Part shown: positions 36,504 through 47,300 of the stretch, one piece after another | Layout: every line of letters begins with the position of its first letter | How positions within the stretch are numbered: position 1 is the first letter of the stretch | Source: Cryphonectria parasitica EP155 | Lineage: Eukaryota > Ascomycota > Sordariomycetes > Diaporthales > Cryphonectriaceae | Reading direction: 5' to 3' | Assembly: GCF_011745365.1 (NCBI RefSeq) | Contig: NW_024468909.1 | Span: 3,968,001 to 4,032,000 of the forward strand | Length of the DNA: 64,000 bases | Notes under the pieces: model-generated | Told to the model about the DNA's origin: nothing | The model's database searches: none | Seen by the model: the letters and a program-made list of their open reading frames with translations, nothing else | Position numbers and translations under genes: made by a program

Positions 36504-36722
36504 ATGACCATCGCCCCGGCTCTTGCGTTCCTTGTCTATGAGCTTGCTCGCAACCCACCACAGCAGGTAAAACTTTCTCAAAGAGGCAGCAATGTTGATG
36601 GTATATATTGTAAATGGGCACAGCCTCAGCATTGCGCTATTCCCAATGCCATTGTTGAAGAGACATTACAATTACACCCGCTCGTCTCAAGTCTTGCTAT
36701 GAGCAGGCAGACAAGTGGATAA
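36504..36722 (+). pseudogene. Cytochrome P450 relic (I-helix end to K-helix)
   Basis: A 72-codon frame reads as an internal P450 slice. It has an ALAFLVYELARNPPQQ segment, as after the I-helix oxygen-binding motif, then a VDGIY segment, and NAIVEETLQLHPLVSS, the K-helix. The invariant Arg of the K-helix ExxR motif is replaced by Gln (EETLQ). The frame ends soon after RQT, and no heme-binding FxxGxRxCxG loop can be found in the next kilobase. The oxygen-binding AGxDTT motif upstream is also missing. This is a dead fragment, not an expressed enzyme. Confidence 0.6.
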
Positions 36723-37771
36723 TTACATGGGCGATGGTTCTAGGCAGATGAGGTTCCCAAAGACCACCAGATTTCTCACCCTTGAAACTCGCAGGAACGG
36801 CACAATTATACCTGTGAAAGATGGCTCTGACCGAAATTCTACTCGTTGTGACTTTGTCATTGAAGAGGTTCTCGGCACGGTATTCTCGGAAGTCGGTCAT
36901 TCAAAAGGAACTCTTCCTTGCCTGTTTTAAAGAGAGATCATCAGTTCGCATCCTCGCCTGGAAGCGTCCAACCTGCATAGCACCGAGACTAGTGAAAGGC
37001 ACAGCAGCCATCGAGTGAGCATCCCGGCCACTCAAGTCCCAAGAAAATGCCAGTGCGGTAGTACAGTCAGCACTTGATCTGTGGTCTTTGCACGACAAAC
37101 AGAAGAACCAAAGTTGCCCAGTCAGCCAAAAAAAAAACCACGAAAACCGTTGCGACTCTATATAATATTTGTGGATACCTTGCACACGATATGCATATAC
37201 TATCGATTTCGCTACGGCGTGGGCTGATTCTTACTTGTGTCTACTGCAAACCACCAGGCGCTGCCAGGCATCAGGACCAAGGGCGGGGCCACGGAGAGAA
37301 GTGCATGCATACACGACCTGCAGATGATGAATGACTGTTGGCGGAAGGATCAGAGCACTTTTGGATCCGAAATGAGTCCGAATTGTCTTATGCTGCACAT
37401 AGTCAGCCGACGGAAACGACATTCATTTTCGTATTGCACAGATTTATGCATCCGTAGAGTAAGTCACAAATGCAAGTATCGTGAGCGCTTCGTGGCAAAG
37501 AGGCGGAAAGAGAAAACACCGTAACACTCAACACCGTTTTGAGATGATAATGTAACGTTTAGCAGCACAATTCAAAGACTCACAATGTATTCACAGTCTC
37601 CAAAAGTATATAAATTGCCGTCTTTCCCTCATCTATGGTCTCACATCTGTCTCTTCATCCCTTGGACAGCAGCTCTTTCTCTTTTGCTCAAGACTCTACT
37701 TGAAAAAGACAGAAAACATATCTCTACAAAACATCCCTATCTTCGTCGCCTGCTCGATCTTCTGTTCCAAT
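36723..37771. other. Upstream region of the LysM gene
   Basis: About 1 kb without a supportable gene; it probably holds P450 debris on its left and the LysM promoter on its right. Confidence 0.5.
37607..37614 (+). promoter_or_regulatory. TATA box (TATATAAA) upstream of LysM gene
   Basis: A consensus TATA element 165 nt before the proposed ATG, followed by a CT-rich stretch. TATA-type promoters are common in fungal genes under tight, inducible control. Confidence 0.5.
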
Positions 37772-38290
37772 ATGCTCTCCACCAAGTCGATCATGGGACT
37801 TCAAGTCCTGGCCCTCTCGAGCCTCTTTGCTACCAGCATGGCCCAGACCACCACGACCACCTCGGCCAGCACCATTGTCACTCCGACGCCCACACAGCCC
37901 GAGATGGTCGACAACTGCGAGAGCTTCTACCTCGTGCAGACCAACGACACATGTGACAGCGTTGCGGCCAGGTTCGACATCGACTTTGCCGATGTCTACG
38001 ATTGGAACCCCTCCGTCGGGGCGCTGTGCCCTGACATGATCCTCGGCGACTGGGTCTGCGTAGGCACGATTGGCTTCGCTCCGAGCCCCACGCCTAGCCC
38101 GATCGACGCCGACACCGTTGTGGGATGCTACACATTCTACCTCGTGGAGAGCGGCGACGACTGCTCCAAGATTGCTGACGAGACGGACATCACTCTGGAA
38201 CAGTTTTATGAGTGGAACCCCAATGTCAACACCGCGACTGCTGATTGCCCCAATCTGTATCCGGGCGAATGGGTGTGTGTAGGTGCTTAA
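37772..38290 (+). CDS. Secreted two-LysM protein (effector-like)
   Basis: A 172-residue protein with a signal peptide (hydrophobic core LQVLALSSLFATSMAQ), a Thr-rich linker and two LysM modules of about 50 residues: NCESFYLVQTNDTCDSVAAR to DWVCVG, and GCYTFYLVESGDDCSKIADE to EWVCVG. A Pro/Ser linker joins them. Each module has four cysteines and the DWNP/EWNP motif of fungal LysM domains. Proteins of this build bind chitin fragments and can shield hyphae or hide chitin from plant immunity; others act in cell-wall biology. The ATG at 37793 (MGLQ) is an alternative start that gives a more compact signal peptide. No intron. Context is an accessory pocket of relics, which fits effector-like genes. 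Role in host interaction is inference. Confidence 0.85.
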   Translation: MLSTKSIMGLQVLALSSLFATSMAQTTTTTSASTIVTPTPTQPEMVDNCESFYLVQTNDTCDSVAARFDIDFADVYDWNPSVGALCPDMILGDWVCVGTIGFAPSPTPSPIDADTVVGCYTFYLVESGDDCSKIADETDITLEQFYEWNPNVNTATADCPNLYPGEWVCVGA

Positions 38291-38882
38291 GGAGAGGCTC
38301 TCGGGTTGGCTCCCGGCAGCAATGCTCATGGAGTATCACCTCAATGGCGCGGGAGGGATGATGGACTTGGACCAGGGCAGAGCTGATCTTGAAAGATTGC
38401 AAAGTTCCTTCTTGCTCTCCCCGCGTACATTTTCTTTTTTTGATCTAGGCTAGTTGAACCAATTATCCCTACATCAGTACGTTAAAGTCGCATGAAAGCG
38501 AGCTGTAATGGCGCGAGCATCTGCCCTCACAATAAATTACAGTCCAAATCGTCATTGACTTGTTGCTCTCTGCTTATCATTCTCTTTCCCATCAATCTTC
38601 GTACATTTTGACCACTGGGTCCCCTAGCCAGGAATAATCATGCATTCCCTGCAATATTGATTTAGTAGTGTCAACAGCCACTCAGGCAGAGTGGATGCAC
38701 AGAGTTCGGATCGTCTTCAGTGACGGAGGCAAGCCCAGGGCTGCTTAACTAGAATATATCATTGACTTCTTTCTAAGCTTGCTTCTCCCTCGAAGGTTCA
38801 ACCGCGTTCCAATATAATCCTCTCAACATACTAATGTCACATGCAGTAAACCAGTTAGGACCGTATGAAAAGATTTTTTTTG
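38291..38882. other. Intergenic, 592 bp
   Basis: AT-rich 3' flank shared by the LysM gene and the converging broken gene. Nothing else seen. Confidence 0.55.
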
Positions 38883-40320
38883 TTAAAAAACCTCCGTCTT
38901 TCGAATTGCTTGCGATCCGGTACAGCACGTCGAGCTCTCTAGAGTTGAGTTCATGTTATAAAAAGCCTGATATATTATATTGAATAAAGATAAAATCCCA
39001 ATCCTTGACGTTGCTGTTTTTTCCTGCTCAGTAGATGCATCTGAATTCTTCCATGCGTATATCGACACAACAAGCTGAGCAACCCCGACCATGAAACTCA
39101 AAAACCCGAAAAGTACTGTTAATGCAAGACCAAAAATTGCTACAGTCAAAGCATTTCTTTCTGAAGTGTGTCTCTCCACCCACGATATTATTTTATTTCC
39201 TGGGGGTGGGTTTGCAGTAATGCCTTCCAGAATTCTTAACCTGTCCCCCCAGTAATTAGATATAACCAAAATCCTTAGGTAGGATTCGAATAAACCCGTC
39301 ATCTATCATAAGGTTTGGGTCAAGTTTTCGTTTTCTCACGAGCGATCGTGCAAACCTCTTTGACTTTCGGTCTATTGAGATGGGAAATAGGATGTAGTAG
39401 AGCGTCAGAAGAGTTTCTAGAAGCAGTTGAGGTGGTAGAGAGCCGCTACAAGAACAGTAATTTAGCTTTTGTTCAAGCAAATTAAGTGAGATGAGAAACT
39501 CAACTTACATCTGGACAGCATCACCGAATCCAGCAGTAAGGGGAAGCTTTGCGGTATGCCAAATCTGGGCTTTGATAAATGCTGTATGGTGAAAGATTTT
39601 AACTGTGGACGTCTGACGATCGTAGATCAAATGTTGAACAAGGTCGTTCGTCGGCATGAACCGAATTCCGTATCTCTTCTTGAGCTTCCATGCTTTCATC
39701 GAACGGTCGGAGGGTCCTGCGTGAAACGGACGTGATGTGGTAGCTGGAAAGGCACCTCGGAGGAAATCGATGAAATTCTGAGCAGCCGTCCACCTGACCG
39801 GAAAAGAATGATGCAGCTGGTAGCTATCTGAAACGTCGTCCTTTGAGGAACAGTCGATTATGAAAGCCACTTTGACAGCTATTCTCGTGGAGTACTCCTT
39901 TTCACACTCATCGGCCTCTCCGAATACCTGGCCTTGAAATGAGCTTTTGGATAAAATCGCACTCCGTCTCAAGAGTCTAATTGCTTCGATGACGTCCAAA
40001 TGAGTCTTGAACACAGGGTTCTGTATAGCAACGGAGAAGATATTTCCTCGTCCAAGCAACGTCGAAGTATAGAAACGCATGAATGTTTCAAAATGCACAT
40101 GGCTGGCTTTACGAGAACTTGGATGGCATAGTTCTTTGATAATAATTCTCTCGCGCTCCGAAGATGTCGGGCTAACGAGAGCCATGATAGAAAGACAATG
40201 CTGGATGGCGATGTTCCTTTCGCATATATTGACCAGAAGATCCGTTCGCCGTTCGCACGAAAGACCAAGAATTCTTTCTTTGCTCAAGCAAGGGAAGTCT
40301 CCTGTATCTATTGCCTCCAA
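38883..40320 (-). pseudogene. Fungal C-terminal membrane-anchored protein, broken by a one-base frameshift
   Basis: The main exon (about 40320 to 39510) encodes a soluble region including FETFMRFYTSTLLGRGNIFS and HHSFPVRWTAAQNFIDFLRG. It joins, through an intron with donor GTAAGT and acceptor TTGTAG, to SLPPQLLLETLLTLYYILFP ... DDGFIRILPKDFGYI, and there reaches a stop at about 39257. The natural continuation NYWGDRLRILEGITANPPPG, then WVERHTSERNALTVAIFGLA and a long hydrophobic anchor, is in the next frame; one surplus T (ATC-T-AAT) explains the shift. No ATG opens the main exon, so upstream exons are needed; candidate pieces with protein-like sequence lie at 40594-40777 and 40860-41029. The layout (large soluble part, C-terminal anchor) is that of lineage-expanded uncharacterised ascomycete proteins. 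A sequencing error could mimic the break. Confidence 0.5.
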
Positions 40321-41642
40321 GATACAATCTCAATTCTTGTTAAAGATTCATAGAACTCCGAATACTGGGAATATTATTACGGGATTTTAAGCTAATTTTA
40401 GGAGTGATACGGATCGATTCCAACGTGTTCATTTCTCGACTATTTGTCCTCCATACCCTTTTTCTCTCTTCGTCGATTAGATACAGTGACTGCCGCTGTA
40501 TATACCCCCCCCCCTCCCCTCCGTGAATAAGAGGTGAATGAGACAGTGACAAAAAAAAAAGGATGGTGGGCCGCCGCCACCTGTGAAGGTGCCGGAAGAA
40601 GGTGTCCATCCTTCGCCCCGCAAAGCACGTATTGTTCGTTTTCGGAAGCTTGTAGGTTTACTACATACTTGTGAATTGTCGAGCCGGAAATCACGGTGAG
40701 TCGAATACGGATAGATGGACGTAAGTTGTCGGAGAATATGTCTGTCTTGGATTTGTTCATGCCAAATTGAACAAGCACTAACGCATGACTATAAGAGAGA
40801 AGGAAAAAGGAAAAATCCCGAAAGCCTTTTCCGACATACGAAAGTCCTTGTACCTATCATGCCATTCCATTCTATCCAAAACACAGTCTGAAAGTATCAA
40901 CACAATCCAGTACTGCAGTAGGCAGTAGTACCAACCACGGCAAACCCTAGGAGCAGAGCCCTGGAGGCGAGAGAGACCGGGTATATTATACCAAGTCAGA
41001 CAAACACATTGACTCCTCAGAAGTTTCAATATAGTTCAGCATACTGGAAAGAACAGGGAGTACGATCGAAAGAGAGAGAAAAACCAAAGTAAGTCTTCAG
41101 GCTCCTCCTAGATGCCCATAGGACGTGAAGATCAAGACCACGTATACAATCCAATCCGCCAATGACGTCCACCGAAATCAAATAGAAGGAAATAAGAACT
41201 CCATTTTAACAATGTCAAACTCCTGAGAATTTTTTTTCTTCTTCTGAGAACCCAGAAGACATTAAGGCCGTGAATTTTATCCAATACCGTCAAGACTATA
41301 TCTTGCTACTACGCCTTATACCCTGGCCAAGCAATATTTCCGTGATAAGAATTCTTTTCCTTCTGTTGTCCACACCATATGGCCCGCTCAAGTGTAGCTA
41401 ATGTATATCCAAGAAGTCATCGAAGGTGCGTCGTTGAATGGACCCAAGGTTAAAAAACAAGGGGTGATGAGCCCAGTAATCGATTAGAGTACAGTGGAAC
41501 AGGACCAGGAGCGTTGGCTCCAGTATTTGCTCGTATCATATCCATATGTATGTCGCTGGAGGGGTGGCGGTAAATCCCCCCCATCACAAATGTTCAATCA
41601 GTCGCCCGGGGGTATCAATAAAGATGAAGGCTTTTTAATGCG
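40321..41642. other. Upstream part of the broken gene and Pumilio 3' flank
   Basis: Minus-strand pieces at 40594-40777 (MNKSKTDIFSDNLRPSIRIR onward) and around 40860-41029 may be 5' exons of the broken membrane-protein gene; their splicing could not be fixed. The part from 41030 to 41642 shows no gene. Confidence 0.35.
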
Positions 41643-44364
41643 TCAGATGGCTGGCTCCTGGGCCGTATCGTGTTCGGCAGTGTCGTGGAGACTAGTCTTG
41701 CTGAATTGTTCCACGATGTAACCCTCATTCTGTTCGAGGGTAGTGTCGTTAGTTTCCTGCGAGGAGCTAGTCCGTGGGCTATTGCCGCCTGTGGTGAGAT
41801 CGGGAGTGGGCATCGCCGAGCCAGACTGGGAGTGAGTTTGGGATACGGCGACGCCGTTCGCTCCAGTACCAATGCTACTGACGCTTCCCTGCCTCGAGGG
41901 AGTAGAGAACTGATTGATCAGTTTCTCGAAAGACAGCCACTTATCATCGGGACGACTGGGCTTCTTCCGCGCCTCGAAGTAAGGTTTGCTCTCCTTCACG
42001 AGAGCCTCCTGCTCTGCGCCCTTCAGGCAGTGGCACAGTTTTTCTATCGGAGACAAGTTAGCATTGTGCACATCGTGCATATTATGAACCACAGCAGTAA
42101 CTTACGGACGACGTAGTTGGCAAAATTGTCCTTCCACATCGCTTGCAACATGTTGCTGCCATCTTCGGCTTTGCGAGTGATGAGCCGATACATCTCGAGT
42201 CTATTGTCCTCTGTTCCGTACTCGATGCAATGCTCCATAACGTTGCTGGCGACCTTCTGCTTCGAGAAGACGAGGAACTGGTCAATGCAGAGTCGGATGA
42301 CCTTGGCACGCGCTTCCTGACCTCCTTGGCGGATGACGGCCTGAACGACGTAGTTACCCCAGCTATCCGTCACCAGACGGGCAGCCACATCGTGGAACTC
42401 TTGCAGGATGAACTCCTTGTCTGCGTCCGTTCCCTTCTCGATCATTCGTTGGATCACCCTGCAGGCATATTGTTGCTGTGAGAGCTCGGAAACCCGGCCA
42501 CGGACGGCGTTGTAGACGAAGTCGATGCGATCGCGGGGCAGCTTCGTGAGTAGCTTCTGAACAACATGATTGCCGTTGTCGCTCTTCATGATGCGGATGA
42601 TCTCAGGCTCAAGCTCCTTCGCGAGCTCGACCTGTTGCTCAACGAGGACGTACTCTAGGGCCTGGTGGGTCCGTTAGCTTGCTTTTGTCATGTGCCTTTA
42701 TTTTGTTACTTCGGTACTGACCTCCTGGACACATCTACACCCGTAGAGCTGTGTCGAGAGCTGGACCACGTGGCCCTTCATCTTGCCGGCGAGAAGCTTC
42801 TTCTGCACCATGGTCCCGTGCTCGAAAAGCTGCTGTACGACGTAGTTGCCAAACACATCCACCATCAGAGCGTTGGCATCCACCATGATCTCGTCAAATA
42901 CGCGTTGCCGATCGTCGCTGTTGGCAGTGGGTATCTTCTCCTGCAGAAATCTTGAACCCTGCTGGTCGCCAGCAAATTCGACCACGCGGCCGAAGACGTT
43001 CTAGTCCAGAGTGAGCATAGAGATAAAATTTACTTAGAATACGGGAATGGAACGTACTTTGAGCTCCCATTTCCTGTTAGATTTGGAGCTTCGGCGGAAA
43101 TCCTCTAGCTCCTGGCACCGGACGCCAACGGTCAGATCCTGAGGACGACCTCCTCTGGGGATCATGCCTGCAGGACCGGTGGGCGGGAAGAAGTGCTGTC
43201 CAACGGGGAAGTTGTAATTCGCGTACGGTAGGGAGAAGGCCGGCTGGATCTGCTGGATCAACTGTACGGGGATATCGGCGTAGGGGTTGTAAGTGGCGTC
43301 CAAGTAGGGAGACTGGGTCGCCTGCCTGGACAGTTGACCCTGTGATCGCTGAATCCTGTTCAGTGCGTCGAAATCCAGAGGTGCCGGCGCTGGTGTCCAT
43401 GGATCAGCTTGTCGTGGCGCCCCAAAGTTGCGGGGGCTGTTCAGCGCCGACTGGTGTACGCTGTTCGCCAGCGAGTCCCTTCTGACCTCCTGCACATTGC
43501 CGTTCGCCAGGGTAAACCTGTTGTTGGGTGTGAAGTCCTGCCAGGTTCCAAGCTGCGGAGCTGCAGGTGTGCTCGCCTGCGCTGCGTTCGCTCGGGGCCC
43601 CGGGGAGCTCGCCTGGATGCGGTCCCTAAGCAGACCGGCTCTAACGCTTTCGAGGGCTGCCTGTGCTTGCTCGCTTCCTGGGTTCAGACTGTGACTCTGA
43701 GACCGAGAAGCTTGCGGCTGCTGTGCGAACGAGGTCGATGCCGCGCTCAGCGATAGTCGGGATGGGTGGCGGGAGTGGGAGCCAAGGAATCCAGGTGTCT
43801 CGGTCCCGAATTGCAGAGGCGCCTCGCTCTCAGAGTGCCGAGAGGGGGGTAAGACATCGTCAAAGGTAGAGGACAGTGTCCGTTGAAACCCCATGTAGCT
43901 CTGCTGAAAAGCATTCCCACTGTCCACCTGGGCGTTGTCGGTATAACTCGAGTAGTTTGCGGGAGCGAAGGAGGATACGAGACCGGAGTTGGCGAAAGTC
44001 GGATTCTGTGTGGTAGCGGCACGATTCGGGTTGAAGGAGGGAGAGGTATTCGAGGCGTTCTGGAGGGTGTTCTTAGGAGATGTGCTTCGTGATGCGCTTG
44101 GCCGAAAAGACTGGCTGTCTGTAGAGTTCCACGTGCTCGCTGTGGGCCTCGACCAAGGACTGCTGTCGGTAGCGCCGATGCCCTGCGCTCTCTGAGTTGA
44201 GGCTAGAGAGACTCGTCAATATGGTTTGCCTTTTATTTTTGTCCTTGCATCTGTCTACTGTACGAACCTGTTGCGCTGCTTGATTCCCTCGAGGAAAGGT
44301 TATCGGTCAGATGGTTGTTCAGCCATATATTTCCGCCGGCGCCCTGGATCCCACTGCTATTCAT
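41643..44364 (-). CDS. Pumilio-family RNA-binding protein (Puf3-like)
   Basis: Sequence-specific mRNA regulator. Exons 44364-44268, 44202-43058, 43000-42722, 42661-42106 and 42043-41643 give 825 residues with every phase matching. Residues 1-410 are Ser/Gln/Asn-rich and disordered. The Pumilio homology domain starts near residue 410 and has eight repeats whose base-contact triplets read SR/Q, NY/Q, CR/Q, NH/Q, CR/Q, NY/Q, SN/E and NY/Q (GSRFLQ, GNYVVQ, GCRCVQ, GNHVVQ, ACRVIQ, GNYVVQ, ASNVME, ANYVVQ). By the known code this specifies UGUAUAUA, as in human Pumilio and yeast Puf3. The last intron splits repeat 8 (NYVV/Q). A Ser/Thr-rich tail of about 100 residues follows. Mitochondrial-mRNA targeting, as for Puf3, is plausible but inferred. 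Confidence 0.93.
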
Positions 44365-47300
44365 CCAGCTCGGAAATCGGCTGACTGCGTTTCGACCTTG
44401 CTGCGTTCGACCTTGCGAGGACTGGCCCTGGCTCTAGAATCCCATACAGCATCAGCACAATGTCGATTTGCAGACCAGACAAGAAGAGGGGGGAGGGAGG
44501 AGGCTGGCTCGCGGCGGTCCATGGGGGCATGTGGACAACTGTCGGCCGGTGCATCGATGATATTGAGGTGCGGAATCGGTTGATCGCTTCGGAAGAAGGG
44601 TTGCGGTTAAAAGGACAGTAGGGGATCATAGGGCTAGACTTACACCATTCTCCATGGCGGGCTTTTTCTTCAAAGCGGAGCTTTGTACCAGATATCCTGC
44701 AGAAGACTGGTCGGTGCGGTTTGGGATGATAAGGACAAGAAGAACTATATGCTAAGAAGAAGGTTCGCGTGAGAAAACAGATCAAGAGGGACTGTGATCG
44801 TGGTCGGCACAAAAAAAGGTTCGAGGTGCGAAAAGATGACGATGTGTATAATGGCGGGAGCCTGGAGGATGTGACGAAGGAACGATGGATTTCCCAAGAA
44901 AAGGAAGTGTCGGGTGCAGATTGGCTCATGCGCTAAGATAAAGGCATTCATTCCAGGTTCAGCTGTCAGATTTGCGTCCAAAGCAAGTCAGGTCAGGGCA
45001 GGTACTGTGTCATAGCACGCCCGCCTGGAGCCAGTGGAGTTTTCTTGGGTTTGAGTTTAGGCCTGGGGGAGCGTTAGGCGGGGCCTGCCTCCAGGAGCAG
45101 CAAAGCATTTGGCCAGGGCTAATTCAACCGCGAACCTCGGAAAGAGGGACGAGCTAGCATTCGAGGAGTTGTGCTGAGGCAATGCGTCTTTGAGAGGGGG
45201 GAGAGACTGCGCTGACTGAGACGGGCGCAGTGACTTGGAAGGGAACGATGTGTAAGATACTGACCACACTGCTCTTTTCCCCCCCTTCCTTTTATTTTCT
45301 TCCCCTCTGGTTTGGCGGGAACAGGTATCGGGTGTGGCTGACGAACAATGCGACTTGTCGTTCGAGGAAATCAGATAGGGATAAGGTTGCAGCTGGATCT
45401 TTTTGAGGGTCGCAGTCCCACACCAGGGGGACGACCTAGAATGGGGTTCGATAGTGTGTGGACGAGACACCCTAGATCGACCAGAGAGAATTGAGAGTTC
45501 AGTACCAGGAGCCCTGTGGGGAGATGGGGAAGAAAAGAAGATAGAGAGGAGGAAAAGGGTGAAGAGGGTCAGCAGTTCTCTTGGGGAAGGAGACGAGGCT
45601 CCTAGTAACAATGACGGCCGCCCGTACTAGTAGCGACGAACCCCTGACAAGAGTGCCCTTGTACTCGTTTGCCCCTCGACCCTGAACCCCAAATAAGCTC
45701 AGGATGTGTGAGAGAGACAGCAGCAGCCCTGGTCAAGTCTGTGGTGCGGCGAGCCTTTTTTTTCTTTCTTTTCTTTTCTTTCCCTTCATTCCCTTTTTTT
45801 CCCGTTGCTTTTTTCCCTTCCCCTTTATGGTATTCCGTCCCGGTTTCGTGTGGATGACAACTTTGAGAGAGAGAGAGAGAGAAAGAAAGAGAGACGAACT
45901 CACAAGACGAGGACTGCAAGCGGGTGCCAGGGAGAACGGGTTGCGCTCCTTATTTAGCGCGTTGCTAGCTGCATGTCAAGGGGGTTGTCGATCATAGGCG
46001 GACGACAGACAGTCCTCCTAGTCACGCACGACTCACACCGAAGCTGGGGGATCTCGTGTGTACCTGGACAGCTCGTAGCTGCTCGCGATATAAGAGGCCA
46101 ACTCCTGTGCACAGTCTGTTGCCAGACGGCGTGAGATGAGAGACGGTGGTGAATTCGGATGACGAAGCACTTTTTTCTTCCTTTTCTTCTCTTTTTCTTG
46201 TCTGATCAGCGAGTGACAGGTGTCCAGACGTGCCCGCGGATCTGTGGGTCGGGCGCAGGTCGGGCGAAACGCTATCTGGCCCTAGTCGCTGACAAGAGGG
46301 AGCGTCGAAGCTATAGGGCTGATGCTTTTCTGATGTGCTAGCTTCCAGTCTCAAGAAGACGAGATGATGTTCGGGCGAGAAAACCGGGTGAATATAAGGA
46401 TAGGATGATGATATTGGTGTTATTTTTGATGTAGGACTGCCAGCATATCCTGCTGTGTCCTGATGGGATGTTTTTGTTGTGGCAATCCGTGGGTAGTGGT
46501 GCTTAGGTCGAGAGCTTGCTCTCAGGAATGCTGTGTCGTCCAGCAACGGGCAAAGGCCGGCCAGCCAAGGGGGGGAGACCTTTTTTTTTTTTTTTTTTTT
46601 GGGCCAACCCTTTCTTTTTCTGACTGCCTAAGAATTATCCGACGCCTTCCACTAGTGCTGACAATGCCTCATGTGGGAGCCGAAATGTTGTTTGCTTTGC
46701 GTAGGGGGACGTTTGTCGGCTGCTGATGTACAATAATATATATCTACAGCGCAGATGTCATGGTCGGGGCAGAATAAATGTCCGAGCAGGCGTGGAATGG
46801 TGTAGTGCAGAATGCAATGCAGTGCAATATGCAGGAGGGGAGGCAGGATGGTTTTTGTACGATTTGGTCAGTTCTCCGGGAGATCAGATACAGATAGGGT
46901 GGATGATGGGCGGGAAAGGGCGCAGAAAGATTGAGCAGTAGGGAGAGAGAAGGAGCAAGGAGTGTGGTCTGTACGTGGTCTCTGAAGGGAGGGGCGAACG
47001 AGAGGCTAGTTATCGTATCGCCGCAGTCAACTGACGTACTACTATGGGATGCCGTACGTCCTTGTCTACGCCACAGCTGGGCCAAACATCTCCCGCCCTC
47101 CATACCGGTAACAGCATTGTTTATCTAAGCACGGGGGAGAAATGTCTCGCGCGCACGGCAGCGACAGGAATGTTGGGATGCCGCCAGCAGCCAAAATCGC
47201 AAGGGATACTCCAAACAAAAAAGAAGGCTTCCACACAGGTTCCATGCTTGAAAATCGGAGAGGCACATTATCTCTCACCTAGACCTTCTCTTATAGTACA

